A DNA stretch of 64,000 nt from Ilyonectria destructans (lineage: Eukaryota > Ascomycota > Sordariomycetes > Hypocreales > Nectriaceae). This document shows positions 21,363 to 31,948 of this stretch, in pieces. Both the position numbers and the translations under genes were made by a program. The notes under the pieces are model-generated. The model was given only the letters and a program-made list of their open reading frames with translations. It searched no databases and was not told the origin of the DNA. Each line of letters opens with the position of its first letter. Positions within the stretch are counted from its first letter, which is position 1. The stretch lies in the NCBI GenBank assembly GCA_020740775.1, contig JAHEWK010000020.1, positions 744,001 through 808,000 on the forward strand, read 5' to 3'.

Positions 21363-22056
21363 CAGCAAGATCTGTGTGCCGGCCACGTTCATGTTCGTGC
21401 CTGGTATGCCGATTGTGGTGACCATGAATATAAACCCAGGCCTCAAGCTCGTGAACGGGGCCAAGTACACAGCGCTAGAAGTTATACCAGACACGAAAAG
21501 ATTCCCAGGTTATCAACTCGCCCCGAACATTATCCTCCACTTTGGACCACCTGCCGGCATCATCCTGTCGTCCGAGTCAACCAAGAAGTTCAAGTTTGAT
21601 GACATGCCACCAGGCACAATTCTACTTACTCCAACGAGTGCGCAAATACCCATCGAAAAGAAGAAGAGGGTCAAGAAGAGGCCTTGGCAGAGGCATAATG
21701 TGAGCCGCCGAGGACTTCCCTGCACTGCGGCATTCGCATGCACCGACTACAAAATCCAAGGCGAAACCCTCCTCCAGATTGCGCTGGAGCTGCGAGGAAC
21801 CGGAACAAAGCTGAATACCAAGACTGGACAACTCGAGCCAGGAAAGTGCGATCCATATAGTCTGTATGTGCAGCTATCGCGGTGCAAATCGCTTGATGGC
21901 ATTATGTTGCTGTCAAAGGCACGGGTGCAGGACATAGTCGGGAATAAAATACCACAGGAAATGTTTGATGGTGAAGCTAGGCTGGAACAGTTGTGCGAGA
22001 GGACAGTAAATGAGACCCGATCATCGTTATTGTCATATCCATCTGCACAATACTAG
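21305..22056 (+). pseudogene. C-terminal fragment of a Helitron (Pif1-like) helicase
   Basis: Frame 1 encodes YRALERPNGAFM, VPATFMFVPGMPIVV, LVNGAKYTALEVI, ILHFGPPAGIIL, PGTILLTPTSAQI, FACTDYKIQGETL, LYVQLSRCKSLDG and MLLSKARVQDIVGNKIPQ. This is the end of the helicase carried by ascomycete Helitrons (the QLSRC segment is the last Pif1 motif). Rep nuclease, Walker motifs and the first two thirds are missing. The frame is open, so this is a recent truncation. It follows directly on the Cys/His-protein ORF. Confidence 0.82.
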
Positions 22057-22498
22057 CGGTAATGTAATTTAGATAATAGGTTTCTTATATATAAATAGAA
22101 GTAGGTAGAAGGATAGAAAACCAATATATATATAATCAGAGCATAAGAGAGAATTTCATAAAATATAAGGACAAGAGCAATAACTAATGGTATTGTGGGG
22201 CAAGCCGCCTACCAACCTCGTCCCGAGGTTGGTCTCAAAAACCCTTGTCAGCACCTTTAATCGTTGTCACCCACTTTTCGTCCCTTAATGCTGTGAAATC
22301 GACCATTTCAGGATCATGATCTTTCAGACTTTGCGACACGGTCATTATTAAAGGAATATGACTGTAATGTAGCTCGTTGGAAAGCCGCGAAATAGCAGAA
22401 AATGATGATATTGATAGAAAATAGTAGAAATCGCATTTTCGGCCTCAATTGAGCCGCCCGTTCCTAGGGGCCTGTTCGAGCCGCCTGCTATGACCCTG

Positions 22499-25062
22499 TT
22501 ATGACGATGTTGCCCTCGCAGCCTCAGTAGCCTGTTGCTCACGCAGTTGCCTCATGATGTTCTTGATACGCTGATAACCCGATATCCTTGGTGTTGTGAC
22601 CGGAAGTTGTGGTAGTGTGAGGTTATCGTCACTCAAGTCATCAGCTGGTTCCAAGGGATCCAACGGCGGCGAGGAAGTTATCCCCAACGGCGTTCCTAGA
22701 CCTACAACATCCTCGCCGCCTAGGTCATTGTGGCCGATGAGGTCAATATCGTCATCATCATCATCTTGGAACGGCCCGAGGCCTCGAAATTCGACCTCAT
22801 CGTCGCTGTCAGGCCAGGCGGCTTGGTCCATCGCGATAATCGGTCTTGGGGCCTGTCGGGCCTGTCTTTGGACTTCGGAAAATGCCTTCTTTGGCCGTTG
22901 ACTAAGAACATCGTTATGTTCCTTTCTTTGAGTCTCGAGAGTCAGAAATCGGGGTCGGTTTTCGGTCACATCAAGCCACTGATTCCAGGTTAGTCTTGGC
23001 TGCCCTTGAGCTATGTATGACTCATTCTCTTCTCTCCAACGAGCCTTCAGCGCCTTCATCTATTGAAGAATAATCGTACGGGTTGAACGCAGCTGTGAAC
23101 GCTGTTCCTTTTCCTCTGCGGCTGCTTTGGATGCCTCGTGTTGAGCCTGAATGTCAGGAAATCCAACGCTCGTGAGGAAATCACCGCATGGCCTGACCCG
23201 GGCGCCGGGCCTCTGCCTCTTGCCGTATTTCTCGAGACGACTAAGTCGGTCTATGCTGAAGATCTCACGCTGTTGGTCCATGACACTTGCTTCGGTGACG
23301 ACTTTGGAGACGTTGGTGAGAGCTTCAAGACTCAGAGAGCTCATAACCTGCTGGTAACGCTGAAAGATGCGTTCCAGCTGATCCTGTGCATCTTGGAAGC
23401 GAGTCTCCTTGGGCAGCAGCTTCATAATAGAGGGATGTATTGCTTTTCGCTCCTTCCGCTGCTTTTCGAGGATGCGGGTGATCACAGGCGCTGACGAGGT
23501 TGGCCAAATACCGGACTTTTCGAACCCTGACATGATATTATGCTTTGAGAAGCCGGCTGTGTAGACTGCCTTGAAAGCGGTTGCAAATTGAAAGCGGTTG
23601 AAGCTTAGGTTTCCTTGCCGAATAGAGGCTCGAAGCTCCTTTTGATGTGCGTTCTTGAGGGGCTGAAAAACACCAACATCAAGAGGCTGCGTGAGGTGTG
23701 TTGAATGAGACGGCAGGATGCATATCACGATGTCAAATTGAATACAATATTCAATAGACTCGAACCCTAGGTGACCGGAGAAGCCGTCGATAACAAGCAG
23801 GCGGTAAATCTTCTCTTCTTCCTCGTGAATTGCTGGTGATGCGGTCAACTGAGTATGTGGGTAAATAGCATCACGAAGCCACTCATCACAGCCAAACCAG
23901 TCAGTCAGAGAGACCCCTTTTGCTTTAGCCTTTGAAAAAGAAAGCCAGGAAAACACATTGAAAGAATGAAGCCATTCAAATGTGACCTGTTGGTTGCTGA
24001 AGCCGGTGTCTGACTGTGCAAACCGCATACCTGGAATAGCGTCAATCGAGGCCCAGGACTCTGTTGGCAACGCCTTGAAGATGAGCCAAGGAGGGATGCT
24101 AGTTCCAAGGGCATTCGCGGCCCCAATTGTGAAAGGCCTCTAGTGAGTTGATTCAACTAACTAGTCCCTATGCTGTTTACTTTCAAGATGAAGAAAGGAA
24201 AGAATCTAAATACAAACTGGGTGCGTGAAGACGCGTTATATCTTCTTTAATATAGAAGATTCGAGAATCAACTCGATGGCGCTGTAGAGAAGAATTCGGG
24301 CTTGGCAGCAGAGCCGCCAGCCAAGTGGGCCTGACCCGTTACACCAATTTGCGTACAGGACTCACGGTTCGATGGATCAACAACTTCAGGGCGGTTAGAG
24401 CGGGTGGTGCGGCATACGAGGACCTGAATGCGTTCTCGAAGGCATCCAATGCGAATACCACACTCGTCTTCATTCCAGATCTCTGAAAGGCCGATATTAT
24501 GGTCGTAGATCACATCCTCGAGGTTAGAGAAGAAGTTGTTGATGTCTTTGAGGCCAGAAGCTTCGAATGCTTTGCGAGCCTTATCCACAGCTTTGAGGAA
24601 CGTCTTTCGAAGCTCTGGGTGACGCTCACGGAACCTAGGATACCAATTCCTTGACATTTCAGTCTTTTCAGAACCCCTAGCATGCAGGAAGCCTAGAGCG
24701 GCATCTTCAACTTGTGACTTTTCGGCTGCAAAGCCGGACTTTTCCATCCATAAGATGAAGGCAGCTAGAGCCGCATCTTCAGCAGCTGTCAGAAGCGCGG
24801 GGCGGCCGCGGCGGAGAGGGGAACTGTAGGATGTTGAAGCCGAGTTGATGATCTTTCGAATAGTCTCTCTTGAAGCAGGCAATTGAGCCGCAAGGGCACG
24901 CGTTGAGGGTGTTGATAGAGGAGCTTTTGCAGCTCTTCATGTGTTGTAGGGCACATTTACATTGACTGCTGCGAGTACGTTCCTTCGTAGCTCGGCCCGA
25001 AATTGATCCGATGCGTTCTTCGGAGGCTGTTTATGCCTATAATCATTGTGTCGAGGGGGCAT
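22499..25062 (-). pseudogene. Fot1/pogo (DDE_1) transposase with nonsense codons and an insertion
   Basis: It starts with MPPRHNDYRHKQPPKNASDQ. The CENP-B-type DNA-binding part follows (LPASRETIRKII, AAFILWMEKSGF, WYPRFRERHPELR), then the catalytic core: WNEDECGIRIG, IDGFSGHLGFESIEYC and HLTQPLDVGVFQPLKNAHQ. The C-terminus is an acidic tail. Damage: TGA in the N-terminal part (near 24937; CGA to TGA would explain it), TAG at 23060-23062 with the same frame resuming immediately (CAG to TAG), and a 0.2-kb insertion at 24129-24343. Both nonsense changes fit RIP-type C-to-T transitions. Confidence 0.85.
24129..24343. mobile_element. Small insertion within the Fot1-like transposase
   Basis: The transposase frame is interrupted between ESCT and TIGAANALG-like sequence. 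The intervening ~215 bp is flanked by CCAATT on both sides (24123-24128 and 24344-24349). Inside, GAGTTGATTC (from 24145) and GAATCAACTC (about 24261) form an inverted pair. It looks like a nested MITE; the family is unknown. Confidence 0.5.
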
Positions 25063-25237
25063 TTTGATGTTGCGCGATGATTACTTGAAATTCGTCAATT
25101 TGGGTGTGTTTTTGGGCGTGTTTTGGTAACGGTGAGGCAAAAAGTGGGTGACAACGATTAAAGGTGCTGACAAGGGTTTTTGGGACCAACCTCGGGACGA
25201 GGTTGGTAGGCGGCTTGCCCCACAATACCAACGGGTA

Positions 25238-25691
25238 GTAGTATTATTGGCGAACTACCTTGAAGCCTATTCTTCAAGTGTCCAGCAGTGTTGCTAATAA
25301 TATAAACAATACGTATATTGGCAATATGGACCCCTCGCAATATTATTGTATTGTCAAGGGGTGCATATTGTATTACCCAATATGAACATGGCCGATATTT
25401 TATTGTATTGCCAAGAATCCAATAACTATATTGGCAGTGTGACAATACCTGCGCTCGGTTGGCACATGTCTCCACATGTCGGATTGAGTTTATTCTCAGG
25501 CACATGTTACATAGTAATCATTCTGAACAGAAGTATTCAGTGTGGACCCTCTCTTTATCATCCAGCAGGGGACCCTTGACGAGAGGAAAACTTAATACGT
25601 ACTTGACCACCAAGCCACTATGAGAGATGAGAGTACCTTTCCCTACTTATAGCAAAGCTGCGGCGACGGGGCCGATAAGAACAGAGATCGC
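25238..25691. other. AT-rich spacer, no gene
   Basis: About 450 bp holding repeated CAATAT / ATTGTATTG words (25310-25430). Nothing codes convincingly. Confidence 0.45.
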
Positions 25692-26021
25692 GTGCACAAG
25701 ACCGGATCGTCCGGCATATTCAACTTGGATTGCCGGCCGGACATAGCAGACGCGGAGAGGCTACGATATCTCTTCGAGTCCATGGACGAGGTCGTGCCTG
25801 GGCAGACGCGCGGAAGCGCCTGGGCAGGGTCAGCTAAGGTGCGGCACGGGCGCGCCGCCCCGCCTTACATTGCTGATCACAATGCCTGTTTTGTCTATCA
25901 CGCGAGTAAGGCAGCCGCCGATATAATGACAGATAACTTGCGGGTCGAGCTTGCGCCTTCTATTGTACGAGTTGTTAGCCTAAAGACTGGCGTTGTTGAA
26001 AGTAATTTCTACGGCAATTGA
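25692..26021 (+). pseudogene. Short-chain dehydrogenase/reductase relic
   Basis: The end of this 109-codon ORF reads FVYHASKAAADIMTDNLRVE, LAPSIVRVVSLKTGVVESNF. That contains the catalytic Y-x3-K pair (YHASK) and the following helix and strand of classical SDRs related to acyl-DHAP reductases. The Rossmann N-terminus (TGxxxGIG, NNAG) is absent; the first half of the ORF matches nothing. It is a truncated remnant. Confidence 0.6.
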
Positions 26022-26399
26022 GGAGGGCGGCAATGCAGTTTCTGCCTTCTTCTCCTCATTTATGCCAAGAGCATTGGTATCACATGCCCTGACCTAACCG
26101 GGAAGGTATTAAAATCCGTGCACACTATCCACCGGGTCTCGGGGATCGGCCCAAATACCCTCTAACCCACCGGCACCAAGTCACACCGTCTTACTAGCAA
26201 GGGGTCAAGTGCCCATAACAACCAAGATCGCCAAGATTTACTAGGCTCACACGGGGAAAATGACAAAGCATTTTGATTCTTTGCGCTCGTCGAAATGCTT
26301 AGCTCGAAATTCTCATTGCTCAACCTTTTAGGAACTAGATATTCCTAAGCTAAAACCTGTCTTCATCAACTGCTCCATCACCATTTCAAACCATTCAGG
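26022..26399. other. Intergenic, upstream of the GPI-protein gene
   Basis: Nothing coding was found. Pyrimidine-rich leader sequence (CTTCATCAACTGCTCCATCACC) precedes the ATG at 26400, as is usual for expressed fungal genes. Confidence 0.5.
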
Positions 26400-27038
26400 A
26401 TGACTCCCACCAGAACATCAACGCTCCTCCTCCTCCTCACCTTGGCGACCTCTACCCTTGCAAACCGCGTCCCTTACTACATCCCGGCAACGCCAGCCCC
26501 GACTGCCCGTCTCCTCCCCGCTCTCCAAGCCCGCCAAACATCTTCCCCAACCTCCACCGCCGGGGAGGGAGAGGATGTAGACCCCCTCGTCGCGAGCTGC
26601 TCTTCGGCTATGATATCCTTTCTCTCTGTCGCCCCGCAAGTGTCGTCGGACCTCGCCGACTGGATCGAAGAGAACATCTCTGGCACTTGCAACGTCTACC
26701 CGACCACTGACATCCCCGCCAGCCTCACTTCCGCGCTATCAAGTCTCGAATCCCACGGATCTAGCTTCAATTGCCACGAATCCTCGCTCATAGAGCTCGT
26801 CATGAGCACGTGCGCCGAGTTGCCAGAATTTTCCGCCTCCATACACCCCATCGCCGAGGAATGCCAGGATTCGGACCCGTGCGGGAACGGCGGGGACAAT
26901 GCGGATGATAAAGGGGAGGAGAATGCGGAGAGTGACAACGATAGCGACAGCAACGGAGCTGCGTCTCGCCTCATGGGCGTGGGAGCCGCCGCTGCTATAG
27001 TTGTAGGCAGCCTTGTTGTCGCCGCTCTGCAACTTTAG
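26400..27038 (+). CDS. Secreted, probably GPI-anchored small Cys-containing protein
   Basis: Single exon, 212 aa. A signal peptide is clear (TLLLLLTLATSTLA, cleavage near residue 21). The mature part has about six Cys (CSSAM, GTCNVYP, FNCHESS, STCAEL, EECQDSDPCG) in an alpha-helical region. An acidic Gly/Asp/Asn/Ser linker and a C-terminal hydrophobic segment (VGAAAAIVVGSLVVAALQL) follow, typical of GPI attachment. The layout resembles fungal proteins annotated as infection-structure-specific or hypothetical surface proteins; function is unknown. It would sit at the plasma membrane or cell wall. Confidence 0.75.
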   Translation: MTPTRTSTLLLLLTLATSTLANRVPYYIPATPAPTARLLPALQARQTSSPTSTAGEGEDVDPLVASCSSAMISFLSVAPQVSSDLADWIEENISGTCNVYPTTDIPASLTSALSSLESHGSSFNCHESSLIELVMSTCAELPEFSASIHPIAEECQDSDPCGNGGDNADDKGEENAESDNDSDSNGAASRLMGVGAAAAIVVGSLVVAALQL

Positions 27039-27549
27039 ACCTATCTTAACTGATTTGTCGAGATCCTTTTGATGTTCGCAGGAGCAAACGTGGAGCAGAA
27101 GTGCAATCGTCGCCCAGCTGAGGTTGCCGAGGCCCGGGAGTGGGGGATGGAAAGCCTTGGGGTGTTGAGAATATAACAATATTAGACCATTATCAACGCA
27201 TAAATATATCTCAGAAAGCCACCTCTAGGATCTGAATATCCAGGGCCCCAGGTACAGGTGGAAAATCAGGAGTGTCGAAGGCGAGCATTACGCTTAGAGT
27301 TAATAAGTATCAAACCCCTCAGTTGACAATACCAACACTCTTATTAACATGACCGACGAGGTTGAGGTAAACCCGGTCGTCATTGTGCCCTGTCACTGCA
27401 TCGCCCACTGTCTCTTCGGCCGCTTCAAGTTCGCTAATCTCGACTACAGCTGTTGCCTTGGCCGTCTTCTCCCACTCTGAAGTCAGCAATATCGGCATGA
27501 CAAAGTCCCAGGTCACCAAAAAGTACGGCAAGGACAATTTCAAGGACTC
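27039..27549. other. Intergenic; no convincing gene
   Basis: The 3' flank of the GPI-protein gene. ORFs 27319-27543 (minus) and 27383-27586 (plus) overlap each other and match nothing certain, although the latter encodes SMTKSQVTKKYGKDNF-like polar sequence. Confidence 0.4.
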
Positions 27550-27695
27550 TCAGGCGGACTGCAATAGCATGTTTGGGGGTAGTTGAAACCAGACATCGTA
27601 GGCATCGACGATCAGAACCAAGTCATCATCGTCTAATTTGTCCCCTTTGTTGGCGTCTGGAAGTGTAACTCGATCCAAGTAATCCAAAGTGCCGG
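27550..27695 (-). pseudogene. Fragment of a fungal protein with DDDDLVLIVDAYDVWFQLPP motif
   Basis: The minus strand encodes GTLDYLDRVTLPDANKGDKL, DDDDLVLIVDAYDVWFQLPP. I remember this Asp-rich VDAYDVWFQL segment from uncharacterised ascomycete proteins that look like glycosyltransferases. Upstream and downstream codons do not continue the family, so only a fragment is left. The exact family is uncertain. Confidence 0.4.
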
Positions 27696-27862
27696 AAATC
27701 TTCGCCAAATATGGGCGCCAGAACCCGCCCTCAGTTCTGCGTAAACACTTGTCGAATCTGCGGGACGGCGACAAGATAGAGTGCCGGGTTTGTGACATGT
27801 CGCTCAACCACAAGATGCACCTTCGGAATCATGCCATGCGGGTCCATGGAACTGTATCTTAA
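27683..27862 (+). pseudogene. C2H2 zinc-finger fragment
   Basis: A 59-codon plus-strand frame ends in KIECRVCDMSLNHKMHLRNH, AMRVH, GTVS-stop. The spacing C-x2-C-x12-H-x4-H is that of a classical C2H2 finger. The preceding SVLRKHLSNLRDGD looks like the end of another finger. There is no start codon or first Cys pair, so it is the 3' end of a lost gene, directly abutting the antisense fragment at 27550. Confidence 0.5.
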
Positions 27863-28355
27863 CTTTCGTCTTTACGATCAATAGAAAGCACCATCTTGTA
27901 TGATCGGTCTAAATTTGTATGTATGTATAAAATGACACCATGGATCATTCTTTACTTTACGTGACTTTCGTGTAGGTAAATAGCATTTCCCAGCAACTTA
28001 ACAATGGCCGAGGTCGGCATGGACTGACTGATCGCCCGCGACGTAACGCGTAGTGCAAAGTTCTACCAGACCCATATCCCACGATCAGACTGCTTCGTCC
28101 AAAGAGCTACCACTACACTACCACTACCGAACGGTTCAGTAACGCCACCTGTGCCTCAGAGCTTAGCTCCATGCTAGCCGTGCTGACCTCGGCAGGTTAC
28201 TCTCGTCAGGACTAAAACTGGGACCTATCCCATTTTTGGGCCAGACAACATACCACTTGATATCGATATATCATATCCAAATACGCAGGTCTGATCTTCA
28301 ATAACTATATCTTGCTAAAACCTATCGATCAGCTCTATCAGCGAACCACGATAGT
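27863..28355. other. Intergenic; no gene seen
   Basis: About 0.5 kb without a supported ORF. It presumably contains the promoter of the GNAT-like gene. Confidence 0.5.
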
Positions 28356-29420
28356 ATGGAGGAGCAACAGCATCTGGTCCTCATCCCTTGGGACTGTGAG
28401 TCTCTCGATCACGTCCGACTATTGGTGGATCATCGCGTGGATTGTGGTTGGGATGCCGACAAAGTCGCTGGGTCCTGGCGGGATGCACAAAGAGCTGGGA
28501 TAAAATGTATTTACTGGATTGTACGTCAAAAACCCGCTATAAAGATCAGACTCAGGGCGAGACTACTAACACTCCTATTACAGGTCGAAGCTTCAAACAA
28601 GACAGAAGCCGGGGTGTTTCGATACGATCTCAACTCTCAGACAGTGAGGCGATCTTTTCTTTCCTTTTCCCATTTTCTCATGCGTTATTTCGTCGAATTG
28701 TTAACCAGGACAAAGGCTGCGTTACTCCGTGATACATGCACTAAACTACTGCAAACGCGACGCAATGCCTCGAACGAACTCTTCCACCCCGTTGGTCACA
28801 TCTCTTTAGACACTCAGTTTCCAGATGCAGATTCCATTGGCATGGATATACCGCCAAATGGCGTCATTTGGATCAAGAGTCTATACATACTGAAAAGCCT
28901 GCGGTCTAATGGGCTTGGTACAGTCGCAATGGATATCTTAGAGCAGATGGCTACTTGTAAGCCTTTGTATGCACGTACATTGATGCTTGACACGGTCCAC
29001 AAAGATGACCAGTTAAGACCTGATTTTGCTTCTGCAGTCTGGGTTCCGTACCGAAGGTAGATCTAAGCATAGGCTGCAACACCTCCATTTTCATGCTTGC
29101 TGACATTGGTCCAGATGAGCAACGAAGAATGGTATGCAAGGAGAGTGTGAGGGAACGATCATGTGACTTTCATATTTATGAATAGCCTCACTTTATGAAA
29201 TTGTGTAAATAGCTTAAGTCAGAGCTTTCCTTAGGAATCTCTTTCTCTCCTTGTAAACAATCATTTTGCCCAAGTCGCACTCGACCTCGTTCGTGCTCTT
29301 GTCCCGTCACAGAGAGGTTATCGTGTTGTAAAGACTGTGCAGAATTTCTACACAAATGTGGACAAATCCGGAAAGAGTTGGGACACCAGAGCAGTCTTTA
29401 TGCAAAAAGACTTAGAATAA
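28356..29420 (+). pseudogene. GNAT-like acetyltransferase gene split by a solo LTR
   Basis: The start HLVLIPWDCESLDHVRLLVD, ...GWDADKVAGSWRDAQRAGIK, CIYWI is followed by a 63-nt intron (28521-28583, GTACGT, TACTAAC, TTACAG) that happens to keep the frame. Then come FHPVGHISLD, VIWIKSLYILKSLRSNGLGT (Arg-x-x-Gly-x-Gly acetyl-CoA loop) and LMLDTVHKDDQLR. The end of the family, NEEWYARRGYR...VKTVQNFYTNVDKSG...WDTRAVFMQKDLE, is found at 29120-29420, but a 166-bp LTR plus 5-bp duplication splits it between Arg-Arg and Gly-Tyr (29146-29311). One more intron between about 29035 and 29115 is likely. Without removal of the LTR the product loses its last 30-odd residues. Substrate unknown. Confidence 0.72.
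29146..29311 (+). repeat. Solo LTR inside the GNAT-like gene, with GAGAG duplication
   Basis: TGTGAGGGAACG...CCCGTCACA, 166 bp, is a close copy of the LTR at 7543-7709. GAGAG occurs directly before (29141-29145) and after it (29312-29316), a clean 5-bp target duplication. Joining the flanks with one GAGAG restores the host reading frame, which proves the insertion. Confidence 0.93.
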
Positions 29421-30052
29421 CGTATAGTCACACGCATGTCTTATAAGTAATCCCCACCGTTCTAGCCTTCTGCTACTCGATCCCGACAGATTAAAAGGGA
29501 AAGTCCAAATGGGAGAATTCTTCACTGTGACGGATCCTTCTGACTTTACGATTTGCCATTGACAAACTTCATTCCTCAAGGCTGTTTTGCGCAAACCGCG
29601 ACCGGTTTGCCTCTCCTGTCTAATGCTAGAGAAATATTAGAACGTGGATCTGACCTTGAACCAATGATCGGCTCCACATAATGGATGTGGGCGGAATGTC
29701 ACATGACGTCGCCGTTCGTGATGTGAAAATCGCTGTCATACGAAAAGAGACAGGCGTACATGAAGAGAAGGCCTCGCGTGCAAACATCTGACCGCGTAGC
29801 AGCTGAGCAAGCTGGACGAGGAAGGTTGGGTTGAAGATGTGGAAGAGGACGGGGATAATTAAGCGTTTGTATTGTCAATAAGACGGTTAACCCATTTGTA
29901 GCGGGAATTTGTCCGCAATGGGGGATGAAGCTATTCTGCGCTGGTCCGCTGCGGCCCCGCTGCTCTTGCTGCTGTTGTCTGCTGTTATCTGAGTTGTGTG
30001 TAAAAGTACATGGCTCAGTGTACTGTGGGGCGTGAATTTGTGCAGACCCACT
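29421..30052. other. Intergenic between convergent gene ends
   Basis: The 3' flanks of the GNAT-like gene (plus) and the SomA-like gene (minus). No gene found. Confidence 0.5.
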
Positions 30053-31948
30053 TCACTTGCTTGAACGTGCTTTTTGGGGTTTTGCTCCGGTCTCCTCTGC
30101 ACTATCAAGAATGAAAGAATCGAAATCGAAATTGTTGAGAACATCACCAGATGTGGGGAAGTTGGCCACGTCCATGGAGCCGAAGTCCTGGGCCATGTCA
30201 GTTACTCGATTAGACAACTACGAGAGAACAATAGTTACAGTCACGTCAGGGTAGTTCGTGCTGGATGTCACGTTCTGAGTTGGGTCAACACGCGGTCGAG
30301 GCGCGATGGGAGTAGGTGTAAACGGTAGAGATGCCGCTGACTGTCTGGTGGGCGGGGTTGTTCCAGAGTTGAGATTCGAGTTCGACTTCTTCTGAGCCGC
30401 AGCCTGCGTGGGCGTTATCAGTACGTAAGCACCATAATGTAATATGACAAGCCATTTACCTTGCTCTTGACGGTCTTCGGCTCATTCTTCTTGAGAGAAG
30501 CCTTGTTCGACTGCGAAGGAGTTGGGGATGCAGCCTTCGTCGTCTGGGGTGACGAAGTGGTAATTCTTGATTTCGCGTTATCGTTCGCCTTACTCGGTGC
30601 GGATGGCGGAGGCATAGACCGTCGTTGCGGTGGACCCTGGATATGGTCCTCAGTAGCTTGAGGCATCGCGTTTCCATTCGGATCGCCTCGCCACTGCATC
30701 AGAGGACCGCTCTGGCCAGTCTGCTGTTGCTGGTGGCGTTGCGCCTGTATCGCCACAACTTGCTGCCGGTTTATTTGACCATTGGACTGTTGGCCAAGGT
30801 ATGAACTAGGAGGTCGCATCCCACAATCCATCTGCGGTGCAACCATGCTGCCTTCCATGCCGTTCACGCCTGCGTTGAAAAAATGCGGCGCTAAGCTGGG
30901 GTCTATTTGATTGGTTATAAAGTTGATGGAGTTGGGAGAACCCCGAGATTGGGAAATTTTGGGAAGATGGGAGTCCATGCCTGTGCTGCTTATCCGTCGA
31001 GTGCCACATTCCATCTGGTCGGCGGCATTAGGCGAAGCTTCTGGTCTTGCCCTTTGCAGAGGAACACCTTGGGAAGGCCGAGCATTCGGTCCAGCTGGAC
31101 CTCCCGTGGCCCCTGGACCGACCCGACTACCAGGCGCTTCGTCATTCCCAGGCAGACCACTAGCGTCTTGCCACGTCCTTATAAGCTCTTTCTTATTTTG
31201 TTGCTCCATCCACAGCAGCTGAATCTGATACTCTTGCAGGGCCCGATGGCTTCCACCGCTAGCTTCAGCACCAGGAGTCCCGGACGCCATGTCACCTGAA
31301 CCCATCTCGTCGGGGTTGTAGAAAGCCTTGAGAGTGGTCCCGTCAGGAGCGTACAGCACCAGCGGGGAATCTTGGGCCTGCGAGCAGCTAGCGTTCGGGT
31401 TTGGCTTGTTCTGTTGTTGTGCTTCGTGTTAGCTATACGACCAAACCAGAAGAGTATTGCGAAAGACAATAGCGTAGATGACTGACATGGTTCGCTTGAC
31501 TGCTTCCACCCTTGTCCGTTCGAGCATTGAATATGTCCCAGAAGAGGCAGAACCATTCATACAGAAAACAGATGTCTGGCGACAGGTTGGGAACATTCGG
31601 AGCAGGTAGATGCTCTGGGTGATTGGAGTCCAAACCAGGGTCGATGGAGCCATGCCCCAGGTCATTACCTAGCAAGCCCCCTTTGTTCCCCAGAGAACTG
31701 TCACGGCCATGCTTCTGGACCTTGACCTTGGAGTCGCTGTTGAGAATGGCGCACGCGCAGTCAAACATACCGTAGTGGAGGAAGTAGTCGTAAATGTAAG
31801 TGTTCAGCAAGGTTCGGTTGTTGCCATTTACCTGAAGGTGTCTCGGAGCGGTCTTTGGCGCAACTGCGCGGCTATTCACTATGGGCATCGAGCCACCACC
31901 AACGGAACCGTCCATGGCACACATGTTGGCCATATTGGCGTCGTTCAT
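30053..31948 (-). CDS. somA: SomA/Flo8-type LisH transcriptional regulator
   Basis: Exons 31948-31487, 31377-30460, 30403-30245 and 30187-30053 join in phase (557 aa). The first acceptor could instead be near 31421. A LisH motif lies near residue 50 (LLNTYIYDYFLHYGMFDCAC), followed by the family signature NVPNLSPDICFLYEWFCLFW, DIFNARTDKGGSSQAN. Then LVLYAPDGTTLKAFYNPDEM and a long Gln/Pro/Ser-rich region (QRHQQQQTGQSG, PPQRRSMPPPSAPSKAND) with a Lys-rich segment follow. The family (Flo8 in yeast, Som1/SomA in filamentous fungi) acts in the nucleus downstream of cAMP/PKA, controlling adhesion, conidiation and virulence. The usual acidic C-terminus is shortened. No damage seen; likely a core gene. 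Confidence 0.8.

Larger units (their letters stand above)
22188..25235 (-). mobile_element. Fot1/pogo-type DNA transposon, complete but inactive
   Basis: The ends are inverted repeats of about 90 bp (22188-22278 and 25140-25230), sharing TATTGTGGGGCAAGCCGCC, a hairpin CCAACCTCG-TCC-CGAGGTTGG and TCAGCACCTTTAATCGTTG. The right end continues as CCCGTTGG next to TA. TA also lies just outside the slightly shortened left end, as expected for the TA target duplication of Tc1/mariner elements. The element is 3.05 kb and carries a broken transposase on the minus strand. A 540-bp foldback MITE at 43655 has the same outer bases. Confidence 0.85.

Noticed and set aside
25310..25430. Tandem satellite of CAATAT words
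   Set aside because: Words recur but with no fixed period, so no satellite was called.
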